From contig NZ_BDQY01000013.1 in assembly GCF_002724055.1 (NCBI RefSeq), positions 1 through 64,000 of the forward strand: 64,000 bases of DNA, read 5' to 3'. The translations under genes and the position numbers were made by a program. The notes under the pieces were generated by a model that was given only the letters and a program-made list of their open reading frames with translations, did not search any database and was not told where the DNA came from. This document shows, piece after piece, positions 37,493 through 47,163 of the stretch; position 1 is the first letter of the stretch, and every line of letters starts with the position of its first letter. The DNA is from Tepidibacter mesophilus (GTDB lineage: Bacteria; Bacillota; Clostridia; Peptostreptococcales; Peptostreptococcaceae).

Positions 37493-40400
37493 ATGATAGA
37501 TTTTTTAGGCGGCTTAATAAATCCTCACGATAGAAAAATAAATCAAATTAGAAAAAGAGTAGATAATATATTATCTATGGAAGATAGTCTTTCTAATTTA
37601 AGTGATGAAGAATTAAAGAATAAAACTGAAGAGTTTAAAAATAGATTAAGAAATGAAGAGACACTAGACATGATACTAGAAGAGGCTTTTGCTGTAGTTA
37701 GAGAAGCATCTCATAGAGCTCTTGGAATGAAGCACTTCCCTGTTCAATTAATGGGAGGAATTGTTCTTCACGAAGGAAACATATCGGAAATGAAAACAGG
37801 TGAAGGAAAAACGCTTGTTGCAACTCTTCCAACATATCTTAATGCATTAACAGAAAAAGGCGTATTCGTTATAACTGTAAATGAATATCTTGCTCAAAGA
37901 GATAAAGAACAAATGGGTAAAATTCATGAATTTTTAGGTCTATCTGTAGGCTTTATAAAAAGACAAATGGATTTTAAGCAGAAAAAGCAGGCTTATGAGT
38001 GTGATATAGTATACGGAACTAACTCAGAGTTTGGATTTGATTATTTAAGAGATAATATGGCTATACTTAAAGAACAAATAGTTCAAAGAGAATTGAACTA
38101 CGCTATAATAGATGAAATTGATTCTATACTTATAGACGAAGCTAGAACACCGCTTATAATGACAGATGAAGCGGCTAGACCATCTCAATATTATATAACA
38201 GTAGATAAATTTGCAAAATCATTAAACAAAGAAGATTATGAAAAAGATAATGAAAAAGGAACTATAAATCTTACTGAAAAGGGAATGGATAAGGCAGAGA
38301 GAATATTCTCACTTGAAAATATAGTGGATTCAAAAAATGCAGAATTACTACATCATATAAGACAAGCGCTTAGTGCTAATTATGTAATCGAAAAGGATAA
38401 GGATTATGTAGTTGATAATGGAGAAGTAGTAATAGTAGATAAATTTACAGGAAGATTAATGCAAGGAAGAAGATTTAGCAATGGACTGCATCAAGCTCTT
38501 GAAGCAAAAGAAAATCTTGAAATAAAAAAAGAATCTAAGACAGTTGCTATGATTACATATCAAAACTATTTTAGAATGTTTAATAAAATATCTGGTATGA
38601 CTGGAACTGCTTATACTGAAAAGTCAGAGTTCAAAGAAACTTATGGAATGGATGTTGTATGTATACCCACTAATAAGCCAGTTAAAAGAGAAGACAAAGA
38701 AGACTTAGTATTTAAAACTAAAGAAGCCAAGTTTAAAGCTTTAGTGGATGAAGTTAAGATGAGAAATAATAATAAACAACCCGTTTTAATAGGGACTATA
38801 TTTATAGATGAATCAGAAGAAATAGCAGAATTACTTGATAAAAGCGGTTTAAAATACAATCTATTAAATGCTAAACAAGATCAAGACGAGGCCCAAATCA
38901 TAGAAAATGCTGGACAAATAGGAGCTATAACTATAGCTACCAATATGGCTGGTCGTGGAACGGATATTAAATTAAGTAATGAAGTACAAGAACTTGGAGG
39001 TCTTTGTGTAATAGGTACTGAAAGGCATGACTCAAGAAGGATAGATAATCAGTTAAGAGGTCGTTCTGGAAGACAAGGAGATCCTGGAGTGTCTCAATTT
39101 TATGTATCTTTAGAGGATTCTCTATTCAATAAAGTAAAGCCTGAAATTATGAATACAGTAAAAAAACTTATAGATAAAATGGGTCTTAAAGATGAAGAAG
39201 CAATACAGGATAAGATGGTATCTCAATCTATAGAAGGAGTTCAAAAAAATGTAGAAATAAATAATTATAATGCTAGAAAATCTACACTTGAATTCGACCA
39301 AATACTTAACAAACAAAGAGAGACTATATATGCAGAAAGAAACAAAATATTAAATGGTGAAGATATGAGCGAGTTTATAAAGGGTATAATATCTGATTTT
39401 ATAAATGAGAACGTAGATAATTACACTAATATGAGTGAATATGCTGAAGAGTGGGATCTTGAGAAACTTAAATTATATATACAGAATACCATGCATTTAG
39501 ATATAGACAATTTAATTCCTAAAGACGAACAAGAACTTCAGGACCTAGATAAAGACGATTTAAAAGAAGATATAATAAAAAGAGCTCTTGAAATTTATTC
39601 TCAAAAAGAAGAAGAATTAGGACTAGAACAATTAAGATATCTTGAAAGACTAACGCTTATGAAGTCTATAGATGAAAAATGGACTGATCATTTGGATATA
39701 GTAGACCAACTAAGACAGGGTATAGGATTCCAACATATTGGAGGTCAAAATCCTATAAGAGTATTTAATAAAGAGGCATTTGAGTTATTTGAAGCTATGA
39801 TGAGTCAAGTAAAAGAGCTGACTATAAAATCCCTATTCTTACTGGCAAATATCAATTCAAAAGCTAACAATGAAAAGCAGAATTTAGTTCAATTAGAAGA
39901 TAAGTATAATATTAATAGAAAAAATATGACGAAAATACCAGCTAATACTCCTAGAATTAAGTTTAATATAGATATAAATGCAAGAGAAGAAGTAGCAGCT
40001 AATATAGGGATATATTATATGGAAGATGGAAATGAAGAAAATATAGAGGAGTACAACAAAAGTGTCAATATAAAAGGAATATTCTCCATAGAATTTGAAA
40101 AACCTAAAGATAGAGACTGGAAAATGGGGTGGCATCAAGTAAAAGTTTTAGTATCAGGTCAAGAAGCTACCATTGTAAATTTCTTGGTTACAGAAGCTGA
40201 GCAAAAGCCTAACAACAACGTTCAAGAAATTAAGTTCTTCTCGGAATTATCAGATGAAGTATCATTCTCATTGTCTCTAAAAGGATATAAAGAAGATACT
40301 ATAAATGCAGGTCTTATGGTTAATGGAAATAAGGAGAATATAATACCGTTGAAGTTTCCAGTACAGGATGAAAAGGTAAAAGTTGCTATATCAAGACCAG

Positions 40401-40741
40401 ACAAAGGATGGGGAGATTCTATATATGAACTTATATTGTTGTTCGAAAATAATAATATAATACTTCCTTTTATAATGGTTGAAGAATTTAGTCAAGATGA
40501 AGAAGAACTGAGAATCAAAGTAGATTTAAACATAAAAACTGAAGAAAACATAGAAATGATAGCTCAGTTGATCTATTTAGAAGAAAATGAAGTTATAAAA
40601 GAATTACCAGTGACAATGAGTAAATCCGGAAGTTATTTAATTGGTCTTAAAAAAGATCAAATATGGAAGTGTGGAAGATATGAATTTAGAATGAATGCTT
40701 TTAAGCAAGTGGCGTTTAAAAAATATTTATTGATAAGCTAA
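37493..40741 (+). CDS. secA2: Accessory SecA paralogue (SecA2-like) with a three-repeat C-terminal extension
   Basis: This cytoplasmic, membrane-associated motor ATPase has 1082 residues. The motor part (about 1-790) has MKTGEGKTLVATLP (Walker A), VNEYLAQRD, the DEIDSILIDEARTPLI box, MTGTAYTE, ATNMAGRGTDIKL, GTERHDSRRIDNQLRGRSGR and a scaffold end at WTDHLDIVDQLRQGI. The usual zinc-binding tail of housekeeping SecA is missing. Instead residues from about 819 form three beta-rich repeats of 80-90 residues (about 819-897, 909-997, 1004-1082), ending in DWKMGWHQVKV, GWGDSIYELIL and IWKCGRYEFRM-like motifs. SecA2 in Clostridioides sits beside slpA and exports S-layer proteins; here S-layer genes follow. 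ATG at 37493 is 7 nt after AGGAGG. The name rests on length and context. Confidence 0.88.
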   Translation: MIDFLGGLINPHDRKINQIRKRVDNILSMEDSLSNLSDEELKNKTEEFKNRLRNEETLDMILEEAFAVVREASHRALGMKHFPVQLMGGIVLHEGNISEMKTGEGKTLVATLPTYLNALTEKGVFVITVNEYLAQRDKEQMGKIHEFLGLSVGFIKRQMDFKQKKQAYECDIVYGTNSEFGFDYLRDNMAILKEQIVQRELNYAIIDEIDSILIDEARTPLIMTDEAARPSQYYITVDKFAKSLNKEDYEKDNEKGTINLTEKGMDKAERIFSLENIVDSKNAELLHHIRQALSANYVIEKDKDYVVDNGEVVIVDKFTGRLMQGRRFSNGLHQALEAKENLEIKKESKTVAMITYQNYFRMFNKISGMTGTAYTEKSEFKETYGMDVVCIPTNKPVKREDKEDLVFKTKEAKFKALVDEVKMRNNNKQPVLIGTIFIDESEEIAELLDKSGLKYNLLNAKQDQDEAQIIENAGQIGAITIATNMAGRGTDIKLSNEVQELGGLCVIGTERHDSRRIDNQLRGRSGRQGDPGVSQFYVSLEDSLFNKVKPEIMNTVKKLIDKMGLKDEEAIQDKMVSQSIEGVQKNVEINNYNARKSTLEFDQILNKQRETIYAERNKILNGEDMSEFIKGIISDFINENVDNYTNMSEYAEEWDLEKLKLYIQNTMHLDIDNLIPKDEQELQDLDKDDLKEDIIKRALEIYSQKEEELGLEQLRYLERLTLMKSIDEKWTDHLDIVDQLRQGIGFQHIGGQNPIRVFNKEAFELFEAMMSQVKELTIKSLFLLANINSKANNEKQNLVQLEDKYNINRKNMTKIPANTPRIKFNIDINAREEVAANIGIYYMEDGNEENIEEYNKSVNIKGIFSIEFEKPKDRDWKMGWHQVKVLVSGQEATIVNFLVTEAEQKPNNNVQEIKFFSELSDEVSFSLSLKGYKEDTINAGLMVNGNKENIIPLKFPVQDEKVKVAISRPDKGWGDSIYELILLFENNNIILPFIMVEEFSQDEEELRIKVDLNIKTEENIEMIAQLIYLEENEVIKELPVTMSKSGSYLIGLKKDQIWKCGRYEFRMNAFKQVAFKKYLLIS

Positions 40742-40762
40742 GGATAAGAAGGGAGACAATTT

Positions 40763-41428
40763 ATGAATAAAGGAATAAATATCACAAAATTGATGCAAGA
40801 ATATATGTGGTTTAGGTACTTACCAGAGACAACTTATAAAACATATATTATGATAGGTCGTTTGCAAAATGAAGACTTAAGAGGAGAAGAAGCTAGTAAA
40901 GAATTGTTGACTAAGCAATTCGATATAGAGCATGAAGTGGGACCTTTAAAAGTAGAAAAAGTAAAGGTATTAGAAAAATTAGGACATAAATATCCTACAA
41001 ATAGATTAGAAGATTTAGAACTGCTTTTAAGCTACAAACTTGTTAAAGTAGTTAAAGATGAAAATGAGAGTTTAGTTTATTTATATAATCTTCCTATGCC
41101 AAAGCCAGAAGAAGTTTTAAATTTAGACGAAGAAGAAAAGCAAATTTTAAATAATATAAAATTTGAAATTAAATATCAAAATGAATTTAATAATATTTTG
41201 ACATTACTAATAAATAGTAATGGAAATTTATTAACTACATTAGATAATATTAAGAATATAACTAAAGTTAAGCATTCCGATATAAAAGAAGTTTTAAATT
41301 ATTTAGTAGAAGAAGGCTCTATAAAAATAAAAGCAGATAAAGATGTAAAACAACTTAGAAAAAATGATAAAGTTTATATAAGTATTAATAAAGAAATATT
41401 TGAACAAAAAAGATTTGTTATAGATTAA
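40763..41428 (+). CDS. Protein of unknown function, downstream of and co-transcribed with secA2
   Basis: This 221-residue soluble protein has no signal peptide or membrane segment, and I recognise no family. It opens MNKGINITKLMQEYMWFRYL and is rich in Glu, Lys and Leu. Residues 125-205 look like a winged-helix or helical bundle (ILTLLINSNGNLLTTLDNI, IKEVLNYLVEEGSIKI, then a beta hairpin KVYISINK). It begins 21 nt after secA2 with GAAGGGAG and ends at a terminator, so the two form one operon. A partner or adaptor of the SecA paralogue, or a regulator of the S-layer genes, would both fit; neither is shown. Confidence 0.75.
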   Translation: MNKGINITKLMQEYMWFRYLPETTYKTYIMIGRLQNEDLRGEEASKELLTKQFDIEHEVGPLKVEKVKVLEKLGHKYPTNRLEDLELLLSYKLVKVVKDENESLVYLYNLPMPKPEEVLNLDEEEKQILNNIKFEIKYQNEFNNILTLLINSNGNLLTTLDNIKNITKVKHSDIKEVLNYLVEEGSIKIKADKDVKQLRKNDKVYISINKEIFEQKRFVID

Positions 41429-41457
41429 AAAAGACCTAAAATTTAGGTCTTTTTTTA
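41427..41457 (+). terminator. Terminator after the secA2 operon
   Basis: AAAAAAGACCT pairs with AGGTCTTTTTT around AAAATTT; it begins at the stop codon and runs into seven Ts. Confidence 0.92.
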
Positions 41458-41507
41458 TTGTAATCAATTTTTAATATATAATTAAATAATTTGTAACACA
41501 ATTGTAA

Positions 41508-41536
41508 TTGAAATTGTATCAAAAAATGTATATAAT
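41508..41536 (+). promoter_or_regulatory. Promoter of S-layer gene 2
   Basis: TTGAAA (41508-41513) and TATAAT (41531-41536) are 17 bp apart. The leader is long, about 140 nt. TTGTAACACAATTGTAATTG just upstream resembles the words before the other S-layer promoters. Confidence 0.78.
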
Positions 41537-41685
41537 TAAGGTTGTCGAATGATGTTGTCGAAAAAAATAGAAAATAACACAGTTTAAGACAAATCAAGAT
41601 AAATAAGACAAAAAATGACATCTAATTAAATTTAAACCATTTAATAAAATGGAAATTATTATTTAATTTCAAGGAGGAGTACATA

Positions 41686-44136
41686 ATGAAAAATACTAAA
41701 AAAGTTCTTTCTTTAGCATTAGCTGGAGCAGTTGTATTCGGATCAATGGGTACATCTTTTGCAGCAGCGCCAGAAATGGGACAAGATACAGATAAAAAAG
41801 TTATAGAGGCTGTAGAAAGATTATCAGCTTTTGGAATAGTTAATGGTATGGATGATGGAAAATACCATGAAGAAATGAAAGTTACAAGAGAGCAATTCGC
41901 TAAAATATTAGTTGAAGCTTTAGGCCTTGGAAATGCAGCAGCTGCAGCTAATGGAGCTACTAACTTCAATGATGTTGAATCTTCAAGATGGTCTTCGGGA
42001 TACATAAACGTAGCTGTAGGACAAGGACTAATCAAAGGATATCCAGATGGAACTTTCCAACCAGCATCAGAAGTATCTTATGCAGAAGCTGTAACAATGT
42101 TAGTTAGAGGATTAGGATACAAAGATGAGTTCTTGACAGGAAGCTGGCCAGGAAACTACGTAGCAAAAGCTGCTGACGTAAAGATAACTGATGATGTTAA
42201 ATTTGCAAGTGCAACAGGAAAAGCTGATAGAGGAGCTGTAGCTTTATTAGTAGATAATACTTTAGATGCTAAAGTAGTTAAAGTTTCAAGTTACGAAGAT
42301 GGAAATGTTAAGTACTATGAGTCTGATGAGTCTTTATTAGCAGATAAATTAGAGATAAAAGAAAAGAAAGATTTAAGATTAGTAGGAAACCAAACTTTGA
42401 ATTCGAACATAGATTCTGATGAATTAAGATTTGTAGAAACTGAAGGATCTACTCCTGAAACATTAGATTTAGATATGGTTAATGGAGTTAATTCAGATGA
42501 ATTAATGGGACTTAAAGTTAAAGTATATGTAAATGATGATGATGAAGTTATGTTCATGCAAAGAGATGGAAATGAAGATGTTGTTGTTGATGCTATATCA
42601 GATAAAACTGCAGATGATATCACATTGCTTGAAAAAGACGATACATACAAGACAGCAAATACTACTACATATGTTGTAGGAGATTCGAACGTATTAGCAA
42701 ACAACTTAGTAGGTAAATTCGTAATTGAAGGAAATGAAGTTGTATTCGCTAATTTAATAAAGCCAGAAACTACAATGGTAGTTAAGTCTATAGATGCTGA
42801 TACTAAAGAGATTAAAGGATCTATAGAAACATCGGAAGAAGAAACTGTGAACCTAAAAGATGATTTCGATAAGTTCCAAATTAAAGATGTTGATGGAAAA
42901 GAATTGAAATTAGAAGATATAAAAGCTAACGATGTTGTTTATGTAGCTAAGACTACAATTGAAGGTGACGATGTAGCTGTTGTGACTGTTGTTCAAAATA
43001 ACACTGTTAAAGGAAAATTAACTAAAGTTAAGTCTGATAAAATAGAAATAGATGACAAAGAGTACGATTTAGCTGCAGGATATGCTAATGCTACTTTCTC
43101 TGTGGATAAAGGAGAAGAAATAAATCTGTATGATATAACGGATACAAAGTTAGAGGATGCAGATGATGCTACTATAGTGGCTGTTAAAGATATGATTGGA
43201 AGAGTACTATATTTCTCAACTGATGTTAAATCAACTTCGGATGATATATATGCAGTAGTAACTAGAACGTATACTGATGGAGATAGAGTTAAACTTTATA
43301 TACCAGCTAAAGATGAAGAGGTAACTTATGTTCCAGAGGAAGAAGCAGATATTGCTTCATTAAGTAATGGAGATTTCATAAAGTTCTCACTAAACTCAGA
43401 TGGAGAAATAGCAGATGGAACTGTAGACAATTCAGCTGAAGATGTAACACTTAAAGCTGGAGATTTAGGAAAGAGCTCTATCGAATTATCTGATAATACT
43501 GTATTATCAGTATCAGACTCATCTATATTAATATCTGAAGAAGATGCTACAGCTGGAATAACTACTGATACAGATGATATATCTATAGTTAAGTGGGAAG
43601 ATATTAAAGAAGATACAGTTGGAGCAGTAGATGCTAAAGTATTCAAGAATGATAAAGGTGAAATAGAAGCTATAATATTCTTAAACAATGGAATATCAAC
43701 AGCATCTGATTCTAAAGAAGCAGCTTACGTAATAGATACTTGGAAAAAAGGCGATAAGTCATATGCTGAGGTTGCATTTGCAGGTGGAGAAGTTAAAGAA
43801 TATGAATTAGATACAGCTGTAACTGATGAGAATGGATATGTTGTAGAAATTAAATCAAACGGAACATTAGCAACTACTACAGATTCTAAATTTGCTTCAG
43901 TAGCTGGAAGAGTATATGAAAAAGATGGAGATTATATCAAAGTTTATACAGATTCAGATGGAAATGGAGAGTGGAGTACAGGAGAAACTATAAACTCTAT
44001 TTACTACAGAGTTAATAATGACACTGTAATCTACGAAGATTCAGATAAGAAGAGATATTCTAACATAACTAAGAATGCTGATATCGAAATGATAGTAGAA
44101 AGCGGAAAAGAAGTTAGAGTTATAGAAATAAACTAA
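41686..44136 (+). CDS. S-layer protein 2, with N-terminal SLH domains
   Basis: This secreted surface protein of 816 residues has a signal peptide (KKVLSLALAGAVVFGSMG, cut near residue 27). Three SLH-type modules fill about 36-195 (VTREQFAKILVEALGLG, GYPDGTFQPASEVSYAEA). The acidic, cysteine-free body contains DELMGLKVKVYVNDDDEV, GRVLYFSTD and KVFKNDKGEIEAIIFLNNG. Residues 756-767 (DSDGNGEWSTGE) fit an EF-hand-like loop. It matches the proteins at 44348/47164 more closely than that at 4027. GGAGGAG precedes the start. It has its own promoter and terminator. SLH anchoring in other Firmicutes needs a pyruvylated wall polymer (CsaB); no csaB is in the window. Confidence 0.93.
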   Translation: MKNTKKVLSLALAGAVVFGSMGTSFAAAPEMGQDTDKKVIEAVERLSAFGIVNGMDDGKYHEEMKVTREQFAKILVEALGLGNAAAAANGATNFNDVESSRWSSGYINVAVGQGLIKGYPDGTFQPASEVSYAEAVTMLVRGLGYKDEFLTGSWPGNYVAKAADVKITDDVKFASATGKADRGAVALLVDNTLDAKVVKVSSYEDGNVKYYESDESLLADKLEIKEKKDLRLVGNQTLNSNIDSDELRFVETEGSTPETLDLDMVNGVNSDELMGLKVKVYVNDDDEVMFMQRDGNEDVVVDAISDKTADDITLLEKDDTYKTANTTTYVVGDSNVLANNLVGKFVIEGNEVVFANLIKPETTMVVKSIDADTKEIKGSIETSEEETVNLKDDFDKFQIKDVDGKELKLEDIKANDVVYVAKTTIEGDDVAVVTVVQNNTVKGKLTKVKSDKIEIDDKEYDLAAGYANATFSVDKGEEINLYDITDTKLEDADDATIVAVKDMIGRVLYFSTDVKSTSDDIYAVVTRTYTDGDRVKLYIPAKDEEVTYVPEEEADIASLSNGDFIKFSLNSDGEIADGTVDNSAEDVTLKAGDLGKSSIELSDNTVLSVSDSSILISEEDATAGITTDTDDISIVKWEDIKEDTVGAVDAKVFKNDKGEIEAIIFLNNGISTASDSKEAAYVIDTWKKGDKSYAEVAFAGGEVKEYELDTAVTDENGYVVEIKSNGTLATTTDSKFASVAGRVYEKDGDYIKVYTDSDGNGEWSTGETINSIYYRVNNDTVIYEDSDKKRYSNITKNADIEMIVESGKEVRVIEIN
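43951..43986 (+). other. EF-hand-like calcium loop in S-layer protein 2
   Basis: The codons give D-S-D-G-N-G-E-W-S-T-G-E, matching the D-x-[DN]-x-[DN]-G-x-hydrophobic-x-x-x-[DE] loop. Equivalent loops lie at 6466-6501, 46628-46663 and 49444-49479. Confidence 0.6.
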
Positions 44137-44151
44137 TTATATAAATTATTG

Positions 44152-44180
44152 AAACCGATGGATTAATCCATCGGTTTTTT
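44152..44180 (+). terminator. Terminator after S-layer gene 2
   Basis: AAACCGATGGATT is followed at once by its own complement AATCCATCGGTTT, then further Ts. Confidence 0.93.
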
Positions 44181-44222
44181 TGTGTGTAATACATTTGTAA
44201 CGATAGTGTAAACCTTGTGTAA

Positions 44223-44251
44223 TTGTAATTAAGGCTATAGGGCTATATAAT
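44223..44251 (+). promoter_or_regulatory. Promoter of S-layer gene 3
   Basis: TTGTAA (44223-44228) and TATAAT (44246-44251) are 17 bp apart, within the duplicated segment. The leader is about 90 nt. Confidence 0.75.
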
Positions 44252-44347
44252 GGGTAATGTAGACGAGGCAATATAAAATAACTTAAAAGAAGAAAAAACT
44301 CTGAATCATAAAAAAAATGACAACTAAGTTTGAGGAGGAATATATAA

Positions 44348-46813
44348 ATGAATAATACTAAAAAAGTTTTATCAGTAGCTTTAGCAGGAGCGTTAGCTTT
44401 TGGATCAATGGGAGCGGCTTTTGCTGCAATGCCAGAGATGAAAGAAGATACAGATAAAAAGGTATCAGAAGCTGTAGAGAGATTATCAGCTTTTGGGATA
44501 GTAAATGGTATGGACGATGGAAAATATCATGAAGAAATGAAAGTTACAAGAGAGCAGTTTGCTAAGTTATTAGTAGAGACATTAGGGCTTGGAAATGCAG
44601 CAAATGCAGCTAATGGTTCAACTCAATTTGCAGATGTTGAATCTTCAAGATGGTCATCAGGATATATCAATGTAGCAGTAGGACAAGGACTAATTAAAGG
44701 ATATCCAGACGGAACATTCAAACCAGCTCAAGAAGTATCTTATGCAGAAGCTGCGACAATGTTAGTTAGAGCATTAGGATATAAAGATGAGTATTTGCCA
44801 GGAAGCTGGCCAGGAAACTATGTAGCTAAAGCTGCAGCAGTTAAAATAACTGATGATGTTAAATTCTCAAATGTATCAGGAACAGCTGATAGAGGAGAAG
44901 TAGCATTACTTGTAGATAACACATTAGATGCAAATGTAATAAAGGTTTCAAGTTATGAAGGCGGAACAGTTAAGTACTATGAATCAGATGAATCTTTATT
45001 AAATGACAAACTAGATATAACTGAAAAAACTGATTTAAGATTAGTTGGAGATCAATTATTAGATTCAAGTATAGATAAAGATGAATTAAGATTTAAAGAT
45101 ACAGAAGATAATTCAACAAAAGAATTAGATGTAGCTCAAGATGTTAATGCAGATGCTTTAATGGGACTTAAAGTAAAAGTATATGTAAATGCAGATGATG
45201 AAGTAATATTTATGCAAAGAGATGGAAATGAAGATGTAGTTGTTGATGCGGTAGCTAGCAAAACTGCTAACGATGTTACATTAGTTGAAGAAGATGAAAC
45301 TTATGATACTGATAATGCAACAGTATATACATTGGGAGATAGCTCAAATGAATTAGCTTCAAACATGTTAGGTAGATTCATAATAGAAGGAGACGAAGTT
45401 GTATTTGCAAATGTAATAAAGCCAGAAGTAAATGCAATGGTAGTTAAATCAGTAGATAAAGATACTAAAGAAATAACAGGATCTATAGAAACATCTGAAG
45501 ATGAAACAGTAAACTTAGCAGATGATTATGATAAGTTTGAAATAAAAGATGTAAATGGAAAGAAATTAAGCTTAGAAGATATAAAAGCTAACAACGTAGT
45601 ATATGTAACTAAAACTACAATAGAAGGTGACGACGTAGCTGTTGTAACAGTAGTTCAAAACAATACTATAGAAGGAAAATTAACTAAAATCAAAAGTGAT
45701 AAAATAGAAATAACTGACAAAGAATACAAAGTATCTGATGTATATGCAAATGCTACATTCTCAGTAGATAATGGAGATGAAATAAAAGATTATTCAGATG
45801 CATACACTAATGGAGATACAGATTTAGAAGATGCAGATGATGCAGATATAGTAGCAGTTAAGGATATGTTAGGAAGAGTATTATACTTTGCAACAGATAT
45901 AGAGTCTACATCAGATGATATATATGGTGTAGTAACAAGAACTTATGCTGACAATGATAGAGTTAAGATATACGTACCAGCTACTGGAGAAGAAGTAACA
46001 TACAATCCAGAAGAAGAAGCTGATATAGCTACGCTAGTAGCAGGAGATTTCATTAAGTTCTCATTAAACAAAGATGGAGAAATAGCAGATGGAACTATAG
46101 ACAAATCAGCTCAAGATGTAACTCTTGCAACAGGTGATTTAGGATCAAGCTCTATTAAACTAGATGATGGAACAGTATTATCAGTATCAGATTCATCTAT
46201 CTTAATATCAGAAGAAGATGCGGCAGCAGGAATTTCAACAGATACAGACGATATATCTTTAATTAAGTGGGATGATATCAAAGAAGATACAGTTGGAGCA
46301 GTAGATGCTAAAGTATTCAAGAATGATAAAGGTGAAATAGAAGCTATAATATTCTTAAACAATGGAATATCAACAGCATCTGATTCAAAAGAAGCAGCAT
46401 ATATAATAGATTCTTGGAAAAAAGGTTCAGACACTTATGTTAAAGTAGCTTTAACAAATGGAGAAATTAAAGAGTATAAATTAGATGGAACTTCTATAGT
46501 TGACGAAAAAGGATATGTAGTAGAGTTCAAATCAAATGGAGAAATAGCAGTATCAACTGATACTAAATACACAAGTGTATCAGGAAAAGTATATGAGAAA
46601 GATGGAGATTACATCAGACTATACACAGATGCAAATGACAACGGAGTTTACGATGCTGGAGATACTTTAGGAAGCACTTACTACAGAGTAGGTAGCGACA
46701 CTTTAATATACGATGAGGCAGATAAGAAGAGAATATCTAACGTAACTAAGAACACAGATGTAGAAATAATAGTTGAAGATGGAAAAGAAATAAAAGTAAT
46801 AGATATGAACTAA
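44348..46813 (+). CDS. S-layer protein 3, with N-terminal SLH domains
   Basis: This secreted protein of 821 residues has the same plan as the gene before it: signal peptide ending AFAA, three SLH-type modules in the first 195 residues, a long acidic beta-rich body and an EF-hand-like loop at 761-772 (DANDNGVYDAGD). The amino-acid sequence is the same, over the full length as I read it, as that of the gene at 47164. Codon choice is strongly biased to A/T endings, with a preference for gga, aga and aaa, as in highly expressed genes here. GAGGAGG precedes the start. Two gene copies suggest dosage or a substrate for recombination. Confidence 0.93.
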   Translation: MNNTKKVLSVALAGALAFGSMGAAFAAMPEMKEDTDKKVSEAVERLSAFGIVNGMDDGKYHEEMKVTREQFAKLLVETLGLGNAANAANGSTQFADVESSRWSSGYINVAVGQGLIKGYPDGTFKPAQEVSYAEAATMLVRALGYKDEYLPGSWPGNYVAKAAAVKITDDVKFSNVSGTADRGEVALLVDNTLDANVIKVSSYEGGTVKYYESDESLLNDKLDITEKTDLRLVGDQLLDSSIDKDELRFKDTEDNSTKELDVAQDVNADALMGLKVKVYVNADDEVIFMQRDGNEDVVVDAVASKTANDVTLVEEDETYDTDNATVYTLGDSSNELASNMLGRFIIEGDEVVFANVIKPEVNAMVVKSVDKDTKEITGSIETSEDETVNLADDYDKFEIKDVNGKKLSLEDIKANNVVYVTKTTIEGDDVAVVTVVQNNTIEGKLTKIKSDKIEITDKEYKVSDVYANATFSVDNGDEIKDYSDAYTNGDTDLEDADDADIVAVKDMLGRVLYFATDIESTSDDIYGVVTRTYADNDRVKIYVPATGEEVTYNPEEEADIATLVAGDFIKFSLNKDGEIADGTIDKSAQDVTLATGDLGSSSIKLDDGTVLSVSDSSILISEEDAAAGISTDTDDISLIKWDDIKEDTVGAVDAKVFKNDKGEIEAIIFLNNGISTASDSKEAAYIIDSWKKGSDTYVKVALTNGEIKEYKLDGTSIVDEKGYVVEFKSNGEIAVSTDTKYTSVSGKVYEKDGDYIRLYTDANDNGVYDAGDTLGSTYYRVGSDTLIYDEADKKRISNVTKNTDVEIIVEDGKEIKVIDMN

Positions 46814-46835
46814 TTAAATAAAAGTTTAGAGGATA

Positions 46836-46870
46836 AAGGGGTTATGTATTTTACATAACCCCTTATTTTT
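46836..46870 (+). terminator. Terminator after S-layer gene 3
   Basis: AAGGGGTTATGT (46836-46847) pairs perfectly with ACATAACCCCTT (46853-46864), followed by ATTTTTT. It lies in the unique 182-bp spacer, so it is not shared with copy 4. Confidence 0.93.
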
Positions 46871-46928
46871 TAATTATTAGTAAAATTATAATGATTTGAA
46901 ACATTATGAAGCAAATTTTTTATATTCA

Positions 46929-46999
46929 ATGAAACTATATAATTTGGAATATGTAGATAACATTGATTAGATATCTATACTTGCAACTAGACAAATTTT
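46929..46999 (+). repeat. Dispersed repeat family 1, copy 4 (internally deleted)
   Basis: The outer parts of family 1 are present (GAAACTATATAA, GATAACATTGATT, TTGCAACTAG then ACAAATTTTATG), but the central 60 or so bases with both hairpins are missing. In copy 2 that centre is bounded by two CAACTA words, so deletion between short direct repeats explains the join exactly. Its right end touches the 5' border of the second duplication unit at 47001. Confidence 0.7.
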
Positions 47000-47038
47000 A
47001 TGTAATACATTTGTAACGATAGTGTAAACCTTGTGTAA

Positions 47039-47067
47039 TTGTAATTAAGGCTATAGGGCTATATAAT
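47039..47067 (+). promoter_or_regulatory. Promoter of S-layer gene 4
   Basis: This is an identical copy of the promoter at 44223-44251: TTGTAA, 17 bp, TATAAT. Confidence 0.75.
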
Positions 47068-47163
47068 GGGTAATGTAGACGAGGCAATATAAAATAACTT
47101 AAAAGAAGAAAAAACTCTGAATCATAAAAAAAATGACAACTAAGTTTGAGGAGGAATATATAA

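Larger units (their letters stand above)
44185..46818 (+). repeat. Tandem duplication, first unit (2634 bp)
   Basis: This segment, from 163 nt before the start codon to 5 nt after the stop, is almost identical to 47001-49634 (constant offset of 2816). It includes promoter, leader and whole gene. I saw about six base differences, all silent, four of them within 45 nt near 44481-44525. The units are separated by 182 bp. Confidence 0.9.
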
